A stretch of DNA of 64,000 bases, taken from contig NZ_CP083757.1 of NCBI RefSeq assembly GCF_020149935.1, positions 4,489,501-4,553,500 of the forward strand. Direction: 5' to 3'. Under the pieces are notes generated by a model. The model ran no database searches. It was not told the DNA's origin and worked only from the letters and a program-made list of their open reading frames with translations. This DNA is from Marinilongibacter aquaticus (GTDB taxonomy: Bacteria > Bacteroidota > Bacteroidia > Cytophagales > Spirosomataceae). Both the position numbers and the translations under genes were made by a program. Positions 39,920-47,992 of the stretch are shown piece by piece (position 1 is the first letter of the stretch; each line of letters begins with the position of its first letter).

Positions 39920-39927
39920 TAATTTTG
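39920..39927 (+). promoter_or_regulatory. -7 box of the DUF502 gene
   Basis: TAATTTTG, 20 bases before the ATG at 39948; no TTG at the right -33 distance. Confidence 0.35.
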
Positions 39928-39947
39928 TTTCAGCTTTAGCGTGCCCC

Positions 39948-40541
39948 ATGAACCGAGATTTTAAAACTTTCCTGAATTATTTTGTCCGCGGTCTACTCTT
40001 GATAGCTCCCGTCGGAATCACCATTTTTATTTTGTATTCGGCCTTCGATTTTGTGGATAGCCTTGTCCGCATCCGTTTTGATGGCGGTGAGGGCGGACGC
40101 CACTTTTTTATTCCAGGCTTGGGTTTTGTCATTGTAGTGTTTGGCATTTACGGGATTGGCTTTCTGTTTACGCGTATTTTGCCACAGACCATCTCGAATT
40201 GGATTGAAAACGGAATCAAGAACCTCCCTTTGGTTCGGATTATTTATTCCGCTTTTAAAGATTTGATTTCGGCCTTTGTCGGCGATAAGAAGAAATTCAA
40301 CCGTCCTGTAAAGGTGATCATTAATAAAGATTCGAATGTATGGAAAGTGGGTTTTCTTACTCAGGAAAGTCTTGACGACTGGAATATGGGCGATATGGCC
40401 AGTGTCTATTGTCCGCACAGTTATGCCTTTTCAGGCGAGATGTTTATTGTACCGAAGGAACATATCCAACCCTTGAATATGAGCAGTGCCGAAGCCATGA
40501 AATTGATTATTTCGGGTGGTGTTTCAGGCGGAGAGCAATAG
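39948..40541 (+). CDS. DUF502 membrane protein
   Basis: 197 residues. Two membrane helices (NYFVRGLLLIAPVGITIFILYSAFDFV and FFIPGLGFVIVVFGIYGIGFLFTR) followed by IENGIKNLPLVRIIYSAFKDLISAF and a soluble beta-rich part with VGFLTQES. This is the DUF502 pattern. Function unknown in bacteria. Single gene with a strong shared terminator. Confidence 0.88.
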   Translation: MNRDFKTFLNYFVRGLLLIAPVGITIFILYSAFDFVDSLVRIRFDGGEGGRHFFIPGLGFVIVVFGIYGIGFLFTRILPQTISNWIENGIKNLPLVRIIYSAFKDLISAFVGDKKKFNRPVKVIINKDSNVWKVGFLTQESLDDWNMGDMASVYCPHSYAFSGEMFIVPKEHIQPLNMSSAEAMKLIISGGVSGGEQ

Positions 40542-40567
40542 GTTTGATTTTATTTTAAGGAAATAAA

Positions 40568-40596
40568 AAAGGCCCGGAAATTATTTTCGGGCCTTT
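40568..40596. terminator. Bidirectional terminator between DUF502 gene and carB
   Basis: AAAGGCCCG / CGGGCCTTT, 9 pairs, loop 40577-40587, A/T-rich on both sides. Confidence 0.85.
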
Positions 40597-40616
40597 CGTT
40601 TATATGTATTGGGCCA

Positions 40617-43460
40617 TTAGCGGCTCATGTACATGTTTCGTTCTTTGTATACCTTCAAGAAATATTCATCGCGGAGGTCGTCTATGAAATAGATGCCTTC
40701 TCCTGTCGATTTCATCTCAGGCCCTAGTTCCTTGTTCACATTCGGGAATTTATGGAAAGAGAACACTGGAATTTTGATTGCATAGCCTTTTTTCACGGGT
40801 TCAAACTTGAAGTCTTTCACCATTTTCTCGCCGAGCATCACTTTTGTGGCATAGTTCACATAAGGTTCTTGATACGCTTTGCAAATGAAAGGCACTGTGC
40901 GTGAGGCTCTTGGGTTGGCTTCTATCACATACACTTGCTCGTCTTTAATGGCAAACTGAATGTTTATCAAACCTTTGGTGTCCAAAGCTATCGCTATACG
41001 TTTCGTATAATCTTCAATTTGAGCCATCACCTTTTCGCTAAGGTCGAAGGCGGGCAAAACAGCATACGAATCGCCCGAGTGAATTCCCGCAGGCTCGATG
41101 TGCTCCATAATCCCGATTATGTAAGCTTCTTCTCCGTCGCAAATGGCATCGGCCTCGGCTTCTACGGCTCCTTCAAGGAAATGGTCAAGCAAGATGTTGT
41201 TATCAGGGATTTCGTTCAAGATTTTCACCACATGTTGTTCCAATTCTTGTTCGTTGATCACAATCTTCATGCTTTGCCCACCCAATACGTAGGAAGGACG
41301 CACCAAAAGCGGGAAACCAAGCTCTTTCGACATTTCAACGGCCCTGTCCGAAGTACGTACAGTCGTGAATTTAGGATAAGGAATGCCCAGTTCAACCAGT
41401 TTTTCAGAGAAGCGGCCGCGATCTTCGGCAAGATCGAGTGCTTCCCAAGAAGTTCCGATAATTTTGATGCCGTATTTGGTTAGCTTTTCGGCCATTTTCA
41501 AGGCTGTTTGGCCACCCAACTGCACAATTACCCCCTCTGGTTTTTCATGCTGAATGATATCGTATACATGTTCCCAGAAAACGGGTTCGAAGTAAAGTTT
41601 ATCCGAAATATCGGGATCGGTTGACACTGTTTCAGGGTTACAGTTCACCATGATGGTCTCGTAACCGCATTCTTTGGCTGCCAACACACCGTGCACGCAA
41701 GAGTAATCGAATTCGATACCTTGGCCAATTCGGTTAGGTCCTGAACCCAAGACCAAAATTTTCTTTTTGTCAGAAACAATCGACTCGTTGTCGGGTTGTT
41801 CGTGCTTCACATTGAATGTGCTGTAGTAATATGGCGTTTCAGCCGCAAACTCAGCTGCACAAGTGTCTACACATTTGTAGGCACGAATAATGCCCAATTC
41901 ATGTCTTTTCTGAGCGACCTCACTTTCCAAACAGCGTAGAAGGTGGGCAATCTGCCGATCACCGTAACCCTTTTGTTTGGCTTCCAAAAGAAGCTCATAA
42001 GGCAAATTATCCAAACGGAATTTCTCAATACGCTTCTCCAATTTGATCACATCCTCGATTTGGTTCAGGAACCATTTGTCGATTTTGGTCAACTTTTGGA
42101 TAGTGTTGAAAGAAAGACCTGCTTTGAAAGCATCGTAAATATGGAACAGCCTATCCCAAGAAGGGTGTTCCAAACTTTCTTTTAATTTATCTTGATCGCG
42201 AAGTTCGCGGCCATCGGCACCAAGTCCATTACGGCCAATTTCCAAAGACTGACAGGCTTTTTGAAGGGCTTCTTGGAAGTTTCTACCAATGCCCATCGTT
42301 TCGCCCACCGATTTCATTTGCAAGCCCAATTTCTGGTCTGCTCCTTTGAATTTTGCGAAATTCCAACGCGGTACTTTTACGATAACGTAATCAATTGCGG
42401 GCTCGAAGAAAGCTGAAGTGCTTCCTGTAATCGGGTTGATGAGTTCATCCAAATTGTAGCCGATCGCCATTTTTGCGGCAATTTTCGCAATGGGGTAACC
42501 TGTGGCTTTCGAAGCCAAAGCTGAAGAACGGCTTACCCTTGGGTTGATTTCGATACCGATCAGCTTGTCTGATTCTGGATCGAGTGCAAATTGTACGTTA
42601 CAACCACCCGCAAACTGGCCAATGCCGTTCATCATTTTGATGGCCATGTCACGCATTTGCTGGTACACGGTATCCGGTAGTGTCATGGCAGGAGCCACGG
42701 TGATAGAATCACCCGTGTGCACACCCATGGCATCGAAGTTTTCGATGGTACAGATGATGACAATATTGCCCAAACCATCACGCAGAAGCTCGACTTCGTA
42801 TTCTTTCCATCCTAAAATGGATTGTTCGATGAGTACTTCGTGCACGGGAGAAGCATGCAGACCGGCGTTGAGGGCACGATCAAAGTCTTCCGCAGAGTTT
42901 ACGAAACCACCACCGTATCCACCCAAGGTGAAAGATGGGCGAATAACCAAGGGGAAACCAATTTCTTGGGCGATTTCTTTTCCTTCTAAGAAAGATTTGG
43001 CGGTACGGCCTTCGCACACATTGATACCGAGCTCATTCATTTTCAAGCGAAACTTCTCACGGTCTTCCGTAGTTTGAATCGCATTGATATCCACACCAAT
43101 GATTTCGACATTATACTTTTCCCAAAGACCTGCTTCATCGCATTCTATGGCTAAGTTCAGGGCTGTTTGCCCGCCCATAGTTGGCAATACTGCATCAATA
43201 GGTCTACCCATTTCTCGGTGTTTCACCAAGATTTCCTCTATGTATTTCTTTTCAAGAGGCTTTAGGTACACATGGTCAGCGTTCAGAGGGTCGGTCATGA
43301 TCGTGGCCGGATTGGAATTGATCAGCGATACTTCAATTCCCTCTTCTCTTAGTGATCTTGCTGCTTGGGAACCTGAATAGTCGAACTCACAGGCTTGTCC
43401 GATTATGATTGGCCCAGAGCCAATGATAAGGATGGACTTCAGATTGGTATTTTTTGGCAT
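40617..43460 (-). CDS. carB: Carbamoyl-phosphate synthase large subunit lacking the MGS domain
   Basis: 947 residues. Makes carbamoyl phosphate from ammonia (supplied by CarA), bicarbonate and two ATP, for pyrimidine and arginine synthesis. Both ATP-grasp halves are complete: IGSGPIIIGQACEFDYSGSQAARSLREEGIEV at the start and LGSGPNRIGQGIEFDYSCVHG near 570. The chain ends at GPEMKSTGEGIYFIDDLRDEYFLKVYKERN, where the ~1070-residue enzymes continue into the C-terminal MGS-like allosteric domain. UMP/ornithine-type regulation is therefore absent or elsewhere. carA is not in the window. Confidence 0.96.
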   Translation of the reverse strand: MPKNTNLKSILIIGSGPIIIGQACEFDYSGSQAARSLREEGIEVSLINSNPATIMTDPLNADHVYLKPLEKKYIEEILVKHREMGRPIDAVLPTMGGQTALNLAIECDEAGLWEKYNVEIIGVDINAIQTTEDREKFRLKMNELGINVCEGRTAKSFLEGKEIAQEIGFPLVIRPSFTLGGYGGGFVNSAEDFDRALNAGLHASPVHEVLIEQSILGWKEYEVELLRDGLGNIVIICTIENFDAMGVHTGDSITVAPAMTLPDTVYQQMRDMAIKMMNGIGQFAGGCNVQFALDPESDKLIGIEINPRVSRSSALASKATGYPIAKIAAKMAIGYNLDELINPITGSTSAFFEPAIDYVIVKVPRWNFAKFKGADQKLGLQMKSVGETMGIGRNFQEALQKACQSLEIGRNGLGADGRELRDQDKLKESLEHPSWDRLFHIYDAFKAGLSFNTIQKLTKIDKWFLNQIEDVIKLEKRIEKFRLDNLPYELLLEAKQKGYGDRQIAHLLRCLESEVAQKRHELGIIRAYKCVDTCAAEFAAETPYYYSTFNVKHEQPDNESIVSDKKKILVLGSGPNRIGQGIEFDYSCVHGVLAAKECGYETIMVNCNPETVSTDPDISDKLYFEPVFWEHVYDIIQHEKPEGVIVQLGGQTALKMAEKLTKYGIKIIGTSWEALDLAEDRGRFSEKLVELGIPYPKFTTVRTSDRAVEMSKELGFPLLVRPSYVLGGQSMKIVINEQELEQHVVKILNEIPDNNILLDHFLEGAVEAEADAICDGEEAYIIGIMEHIEPAGIHSGDSYAVLPAFDLSEKVMAQIEDYTKRIAIALDTKGLINIQFAIKDEQVYVIEANPRASRTVPFICKAYQEPYVNYATKVMLGEKMVKDFKFEPVKKGYAIKIPVFSFHKFPNVNKELGPEMKSTGEGIYFIDDLRDEYFLKVYKERNMYMSR

Positions 43461-43497
43461 TTTTTAGTGAAGAAATTTCGATTTGTACATCGAAGCC

Positions 43498-43505
43498 CAA
43501 AGTTA
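43498..43505 (-). promoter_or_regulatory. -7 box of carB
   Basis: TAACTTTG on the minus strand, 37 bases before the carB ATG; identical to the recA box. Confidence 0.4.
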
Positions 43506-43637
43506 ATACATGTTTCACAAACAGACGGAATATTACTCGGCTTTTTGTATAAATCCGCTAGAAATTACAGATTTGAGGCTCGAAAATTGGATTTATCCCG
43601 TAGAATTTATTTCTTTTGTCGTCCTTTAAAAAGAGAT

Positions 43638-44078
43638 ATGCTTTCCTTAAAGAAAATCAAAGTCACGTTGCTTACAATGTGCATGGTATCGCACATATTG
43701 CTGGCTCAAGACAAAATTGCCATTTTGCCTGCTTCGAGTCCGCGTCAACTGCAGGTACGTGTGGTTTCAGGAAACCGCGTGCTCTCCAACGAAAGTTTTA
43801 TTACTGCCAACGACAGAAAAATAGAGATCAGTGCGTATTCTCGAGAGGGTGTTTTGCTCGATATTCCCGAAGTTCTGGTCGATATTGTACGCGGCGGACG
43901 GAAAATCGCCTCGAAAAAAATGAAACGGAATATGGAAATCGACAAGATGTTGGCCGATGCTCAGCCAGGCGACATTTTCAGGTTTGTGGTGCCCAAAGTC
44001 TATATTCGAAATGAAAAGGACGAATTTGAATTGTATTCCAGCGGCCGTATGACCTTCATGTACGAATACAGGCCTTAA
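43638..44078 (+). CDS. Secreted protein resembling the GldM C-terminal domain
   Basis: 146 residues from ATG 43638 (signal peptide MLSLKKIKVTLLTMCMVSHILLAQ); the open frame goes upstream to 43395 but that part overlaps the carB promoter and start. The mature protein is small and beta-rich: LLDIPEVLVDIVRGGRKIASKKM, then DAQPGDIFRFVVPKVYIRNEKDEF. The VRxGRxxAS and AQPGD pieces look like the last domain of gliding/T9SS protein GldM. No other T9SS gene is nearby. Similarity is by eye only. Stop overlaps the converging NFACT gene by 4 bases. Confidence 0.6.
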   Translation: MLSLKKIKVTLLTMCMVSHILLAQDKIAILPASSPRQLQVRVVSGNRVLSNESFITANDRKIEISAYSREGVLLDIPEVLVDIVRGGRKIASKKMKRNMEIDKMLADAQPGDIFRFVVPKVYIRNEKDEFELYSSGRMTFMYEYRP

Positions 44079-45631
44079 ATGTTCGCAGGGTCCAAAGGAT
44101 CGATCAATAAAACATCTTCTTTCTCTACCAAAACTTGGCCATCAGGGCTACCTTTTACTTTTCTGACAAACTTTTTGGGTGTATAAATGACGGGCACCAA
44201 ACTGTCTGTTCGCCGTTTGGAAAACCAAGCCGCCAAACCCGCGGCCCTTTCGAGTACAGGTTTTGGGATGGTTTTCCCCGGGATTTGCTTAATGACCACA
44301 TGCGATCCACTGACATCTTTGGCATGTAGCCAGAGGTCGTTTTTGTGGGCATGTTTCAAGGTCAACAGGTCATTGTTTTTGGCACTTTTTCCCACATAAA
44401 TTTGAAAACCCTCCAGTTGAAAGTGTTTGAACAACTCGACGACATTCTCTTTTTTGCTACTCTTTTTCTGTAGTTTTTCAGTTTTTAAAAGATTTCGCAG
44501 CGACCGTAGGTCGTTTTGTTCATCAATCTGTTCAATTTGTGCGGTGATTTGCTCAAGTTCTTCACTGCGTTTTTCGATGTTTTCAATCAGTTTGTCCTGC
44601 TCTACTTTTTCCCTTTTGGCTTTTCTGTAATAGGCTTCTGCATTTTTTTGAGCAGAAATTTTGCTTTTCAATTTTATCTGTATCGGTTCGCCCGTGTGAA
44701 AATCGGGTAAACTGATTTCGGAAGCTTGTTCAGGGATTTCGTGCAGGTAGGCCATAATTAAATGCCCCATCTCCTGATTGCCCGGGCCAGAAAGCACTTC
44801 ATCCAGTCTTTTCTCTGTTTTTCGTATATAACCTTCCGTTTGCTTTTTCTTTTGCAAAAGGGTTTTCAAAGCGGCTCTTTTTTCAATTTCGAATTGCAGC
44901 CTTTTTTGCTTTTCGATATAGAATCGATTAACGGCGGCTATCGGATCGTCGAAGGTTTCTAAAACTTGGCCAAAAGGCAAGAGCGAAAAATGCAGTTCGT
45001 CTTTCCAATCAATGAAATGGAACTTTCCGGATTGCAATTCTTTGGCGATTGCTTCACAGAGAGCCCAGTTTTTCTCAAGGTTTTCGCTTTTCTTTTGTTC
45101 AAAATAGGCTTTTGGTATTTTTCCCCATGTGGGAAAAACGCGGTTAATGTTTTGTCCTTCGCTTTGAAAATGAGTGAAATCACTGTCGATTTGCCGATTG
45201 AGAGCCGCTTTCTCTATTTCCATATCATCGGGTAATCTGTGGTTGAAAATGGAGATTGCGTTGTCGCCCTCAAATAAAATCACGTTTGACCTTTGCCCAA
45301 AAAGCTTGAAAACCAGACAATAGTGTTCGCCCAAATTCACGCCAATCGCTCTTTCGTTTTCGAAAACAAAAATATCCTGTGCGGGCAAATGTAAAATTTC
45401 AGGAAAGAGATCGACCGAGTTTTGTCGAGCTCGGTGAAAGGTCTCGGAAAAATAGAGACCGCCAAATTGAGAAGACACTGCACATTTGATGTAGAAGTCC
45501 TCTTTTTGGTTGGCAAAGCCCAAGACAAGCTCATCCTTTTCCTGACTGAAACAGGCAAGTAGTTCTTTCCCGAGGAGTACGGGTTTTAAAGCAACAACCA
45601 GACGAAGAAAGAAATGATAATTATTGTGCAC
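44075..45631 (-). CDS. NFACT family protein, RqcH-like (ribosome quality control)
   Basis: 518 residues. NFACT-N (~1-190), helix-hairpin/coiled coil (~250-390, very Lys/Glu rich) and C-terminal NFACT-R with HKNDLWLHAKDVSGSHVVIK and GSPDGQVLVEKED. Bacterial RqcH binds obstructed 50S subunits and adds C-terminal alanine tails to stalled chains. At residues 93-94 this protein has Glu-Arg where RqcH has the Asp-Arg pair needed for tRNA recruitment. Often misnamed fibronectin-binding protein. Single gene. Confidence 0.85.
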   Translation of the reverse strand: MHNNYHFFLRLVVALKPVLLGKELLACFSQEKDELVLGFANQKEDFYIKCAVSSQFGGLYFSETFHRARQNSVDLFPEILHLPAQDIFVFENERAIGVNLGEHYCLVFKLFGQRSNVILFEGDNAISIFNHRLPDDMEIEKAALNRQIDSDFTHFQSEGQNINRVFPTWGKIPKAYFEQKKSENLEKNWALCEAIAKELQSGKFHFIDWKDELHFSLLPFGQVLETFDDPIAAVNRFYIEKQKRLQFEIEKRAALKTLLQKKKQTEGYIRKTEKRLDEVLSGPGNQEMGHLIMAYLHEIPEQASEISLPDFHTGEPIQIKLKSKISAQKNAEAYYRKAKREKVEQDKLIENIEKRSEELEQITAQIEQIDEQNDLRSLRNLLKTEKLQKKSSKKENVVELFKHFQLEGFQIYVGKSAKNNDLLTLKHAHKNDLWLHAKDVSGSHVVIKQIPGKTIPKPVLERAAGLAAWFSKRRTDSLVPVIYTPKKFVRKVKGSPDGQVLVEKEDVLLIDPLDPANI

Positions 45632-45709
45632 TGTTTTGGGCTAAAGAATGCAAAGAAAAGCAAAGGGAGACGATTAAGAAAAAAAGTACAGATTTAAGGC
45701 CCTAAAATC

Positions 45710-46795
45710 TTATATGCTCACCCTTTTTCCAGTTTCTGCCGCCCTATAAATGGCATCCATCACTTTCAGATCGCGTAAACCTTCGTATCCACTGATGTGA
45801 TCGGGGAGGGGCTTTTCGGCCAAAATATATTGAGCTATTTTGTCCATTTGCACTTGCTGTTGGTTGGTTTGCGGGAAATCAAACTCGGCTTGGTTTGACC
45901 GTCCGCGAAAGGGGCCGTAGCTTATGGCAGGGCTTAACTCAAAATGACCTTGGCTGGCCGAGGCATAGAGGCGATCGATACCGTATACGTAGGATGCGGT
46001 GGACGTGGCGACGGCTTTGTTTTCGAAATGCAACTGCCAATACAAGGTTTCTTCCACTTCTTTAAAAAGCTCGGGGAAATGTTTGGGGCCGTATTCCGCT
46101 TTCACCGATACGGGCTCCAAACCAGTAATGTAGCGTGCGGCCTGTACACAATAAACACCGAGGTTTTGAAGTGCTCCGCCACCAGCCAGTTTTTTGTTCA
46201 AATGCCAATCGTTTGGATCGGTTTGCTCGATATTGTAACCAAGCGATGCGTCTACCAAACGCACCTCGCCCAGCACTTTTTCTTGCCCCAGTCGCATCAT
46301 TTCCATGTTGTAAGGTTCAAAATGAAGCCGATAGCCCACGCCCAACTGCACACCGGCTTTTTCGCAAGCCTCGATTATCACTTTACAGTCTGCCGCATTT
46401 GTTGCCATTGGTTTTTCTACCATCACATGTTTGCCTGCTTTGGCGGCCCGCACGGCGTATTCCATGTGCATACCATTGGGCAGCACAATGTAAATGAGGT
46501 CGATTTCTTTGTTTGAGGCGATCTCATCAAAATTTTGATAGTTGTAGATGTTCCGCTTTGGAACATTGTACTTTTTGCCCCATTCTTCTTCTTTGCTTGG
46601 CGTACCCGTAACCAAACCCTTGAGTTCGCAATGCGATGAAACCATTATGGCATCGGCCAAAAGTCTGGCATATCTGCCCAAACCCACCAGTGCGACACGT
46701 AATTTTTGTGCTTTGGCTTTAGGAAATTGCATGCCGATTGGGAGGACAATCGAACTCATGGCCATGTTCCGAATAAAATCTCTTCTTGTAGGCAT
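45710..46795 (-). CDS. Gfo/Idh/MocA family oxidoreductase with Tat-like signal
   Basis: 361 residues. MPTRRDFIRNMAMSSIVLPIGMQFPKAKAQ is a twin-arginine signal. Then the NAD(P) Rossmann fold (VALVGLGRYARLLADAIM), the IDLIYIVLPNGMHMEYAVRAAKAGKHVMVEKPM motif (EKP lysine is catalytic) and the alpha/beta C-terminal domain with VYCVQAARYITG. The family oxidises or isomerises sugars and sugar alcohols; exported members are common in Bacteroidota. The substrate cannot be read. Confidence 0.9.
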   Translation of the reverse strand: MPTRRDFIRNMAMSSIVLPIGMQFPKAKAQKLRVALVGLGRYARLLADAIMVSSHCELKGLVTGTPSKEEEWGKKYNVPKRNIYNYQNFDEIASNKEIDLIYIVLPNGMHMEYAVRAAKAGKHVMVEKPMATNAADCKVIIEACEKAGVQLGVGYRLHFEPYNMEMMRLGQEKVLGEVRLVDASLGYNIEQTDPNDWHLNKKLAGGGALQNLGVYCVQAARYITGLEPVSVKAEYGPKHFPELFKEVEETLYWQLHFENKAVATSTASYVYGIDRLYASASQGHFELSPAISYGPFRGRSNQAEFDFPQTNQQQVQMDKIAQYILAEKPLPDHISGYEGLRDLKVMDAIYRAAETGKRVSI

Positions 46796-46890
46796 AAGGT
46801 GTATTTTTTAGAAAGTTACGCCTCAAGGAATTGAATGAAGTTGGATTTTCGTTTGTCGGATGATTTTCTTTATGAGTGGTTTTATAGAAA

Positions 46891-46927
46891 AGATCAAGCC
46901 TCTTGTGTTGAACAGGAGGCTTGATCT
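46891..46927 (-). terminator. Terminator of the GT92-like gene
   Basis: AGATCAAGCCTC / GAGGCTTGATCT, 12 perfect pairs, 13-base loop; on the minus strand the stem runs into TTTTCTATAAA. It sits ~50 bases past the stop at 46976. Confidence 0.75.
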
Positions 46928-46975
46928 CGAAGAGGTGAATTGCGTCAACAGTTTCGAATGAAAGATTTTAGGCCA

Positions 46976-47812
46976 TTAGGCATTTTCAATAAGGGAACCG
47001 TTTTCTAGGGCATTTTGCAGGATTTGGGAATAACGAAGGGCAACATCGTTTTTCACTATGGCCTTTTTGGGGAAACTGGGAAGCCAGGCCATATCGCTCG
47101 TTTCGGTTCGTTTTACTCCGATATCTGCCCGCACAGAGTTTATTTTTACTTGATACTCGTCCATAGACTTAGTAAAGTAATGGTTCAATTGAATCGTGTC
47201 CATCGTGTATTTTTTTGAAACGGGCGGCGATGCTTTAATGAATCCGCCTTCTGCATTGCGTAAAAAGCGGAACGGCTTCATTTGAGGAGCGTGGGGGTTC
47301 AAAAAGGTTTTGACGTGTTTGGGCTGCACGATACATTTTATATAGTCGTGTTGAAAACCTTCTGAATAAAGGTAATTCTCAAAAAGCCTTCCGGAGTTTG
47401 GTTTTTGAATGTGCGGCTTGGGGCCAAAAAACAACCAGTTGATTCCGATTCCCGCTTGATTTTTACGCTCATGCAAAAAATCGAATAAGGTATCGTGCTT
47501 GTGGCAAACCACATACTCATCGATATCGAAAAAGCAAGTGAAGTGTGTTTGGTGCCCGTAATTTTCCACAAAATGATTGTAGGCCGCCAATTGCATTTTC
47601 AATCCCGGAAAGGGAATAAAGCTTATCAATTTTAACAGATGGGGAGCATTTTCGGCTAGTGTTTTTTGCAAGGGGATTTCCGAATCATTGTCGTAGATGT
47701 AGAAATGCTCGACTTTGTGACAATGATGATAAAATTCGATGAATTCTTGTAAATAGTCGTTTTCGTTTTTGGCAATGGCCGTTAAGGCCAAAAAGAATTT
47801 TTGGTTAGACAT
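46976..47812 (-). CDS. Glycosyltransferase, family 92 / GT2-4-like
   Basis: 278 residues, no membrane segment. FLALTAIAKNENDYLQEFIEFYHHCHKVEHFYIYDNDS and HFTCFFDIDEYVV (DxD as DID, near 93-95) match the DUF23/GT92-like fold that uses a nucleotide sugar and a metal. The C-terminal half contains KCIVQPKHV and HYFTKSMDEYQVKI, also family features. Probably acts in surface polysaccharide synthesis; no partner genes are adjacent. Single gene with its own terminator. Confidence 0.83.
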   Translation of the reverse strand: MSNQKFFLALTAIAKNENDYLQEFIEFYHHCHKVEHFYIYDNDSEIPLQKTLAENAPHLLKLISFIPFPGLKMQLAAYNHFVENYGHQTHFTCFFDIDEYVVCHKHDTLFDFLHERKNQAGIGINWLFFGPKPHIQKPNSGRLFENYLYSEGFQHDYIKCIVQPKHVKTFLNPHAPQMKPFRFLRNAEGGFIKASPPVSKKYTMDTIQLNHYFTKSMDEYQVKINSVRADIGVKRTETSDMAWLPSFPKKAIVKNDVALRYSQILQNALENGSLIENA

Positions 47813-47945
47813 GTTTGTAATGGCAGGTTGGCTATGGGCCTGCTCTGGATTTTTAGGTATAGAAAATGAGAAATAAACAAAATGGTGTGTGCACGTATTC
47901 GTCTCGGCAAAGTGGTTGTTCGCTTTTTGAGCACTTTAAATGCAA

Positions 47946-47976
47946 AGAGCCTGCCAATTCAAAATTGGCAGGCTCT
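47946..47976 (-). terminator. Terminator of pdhC
   Basis: AGAGCCTGCCAATT / AATTGGCAGGCTCT, 14 perfect pairs with a 3-base loop, just past the pdhC stop at 47993. Confidence 0.8.
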
Positions 47977-47992
47977 ATTATATAAAGGAAGT

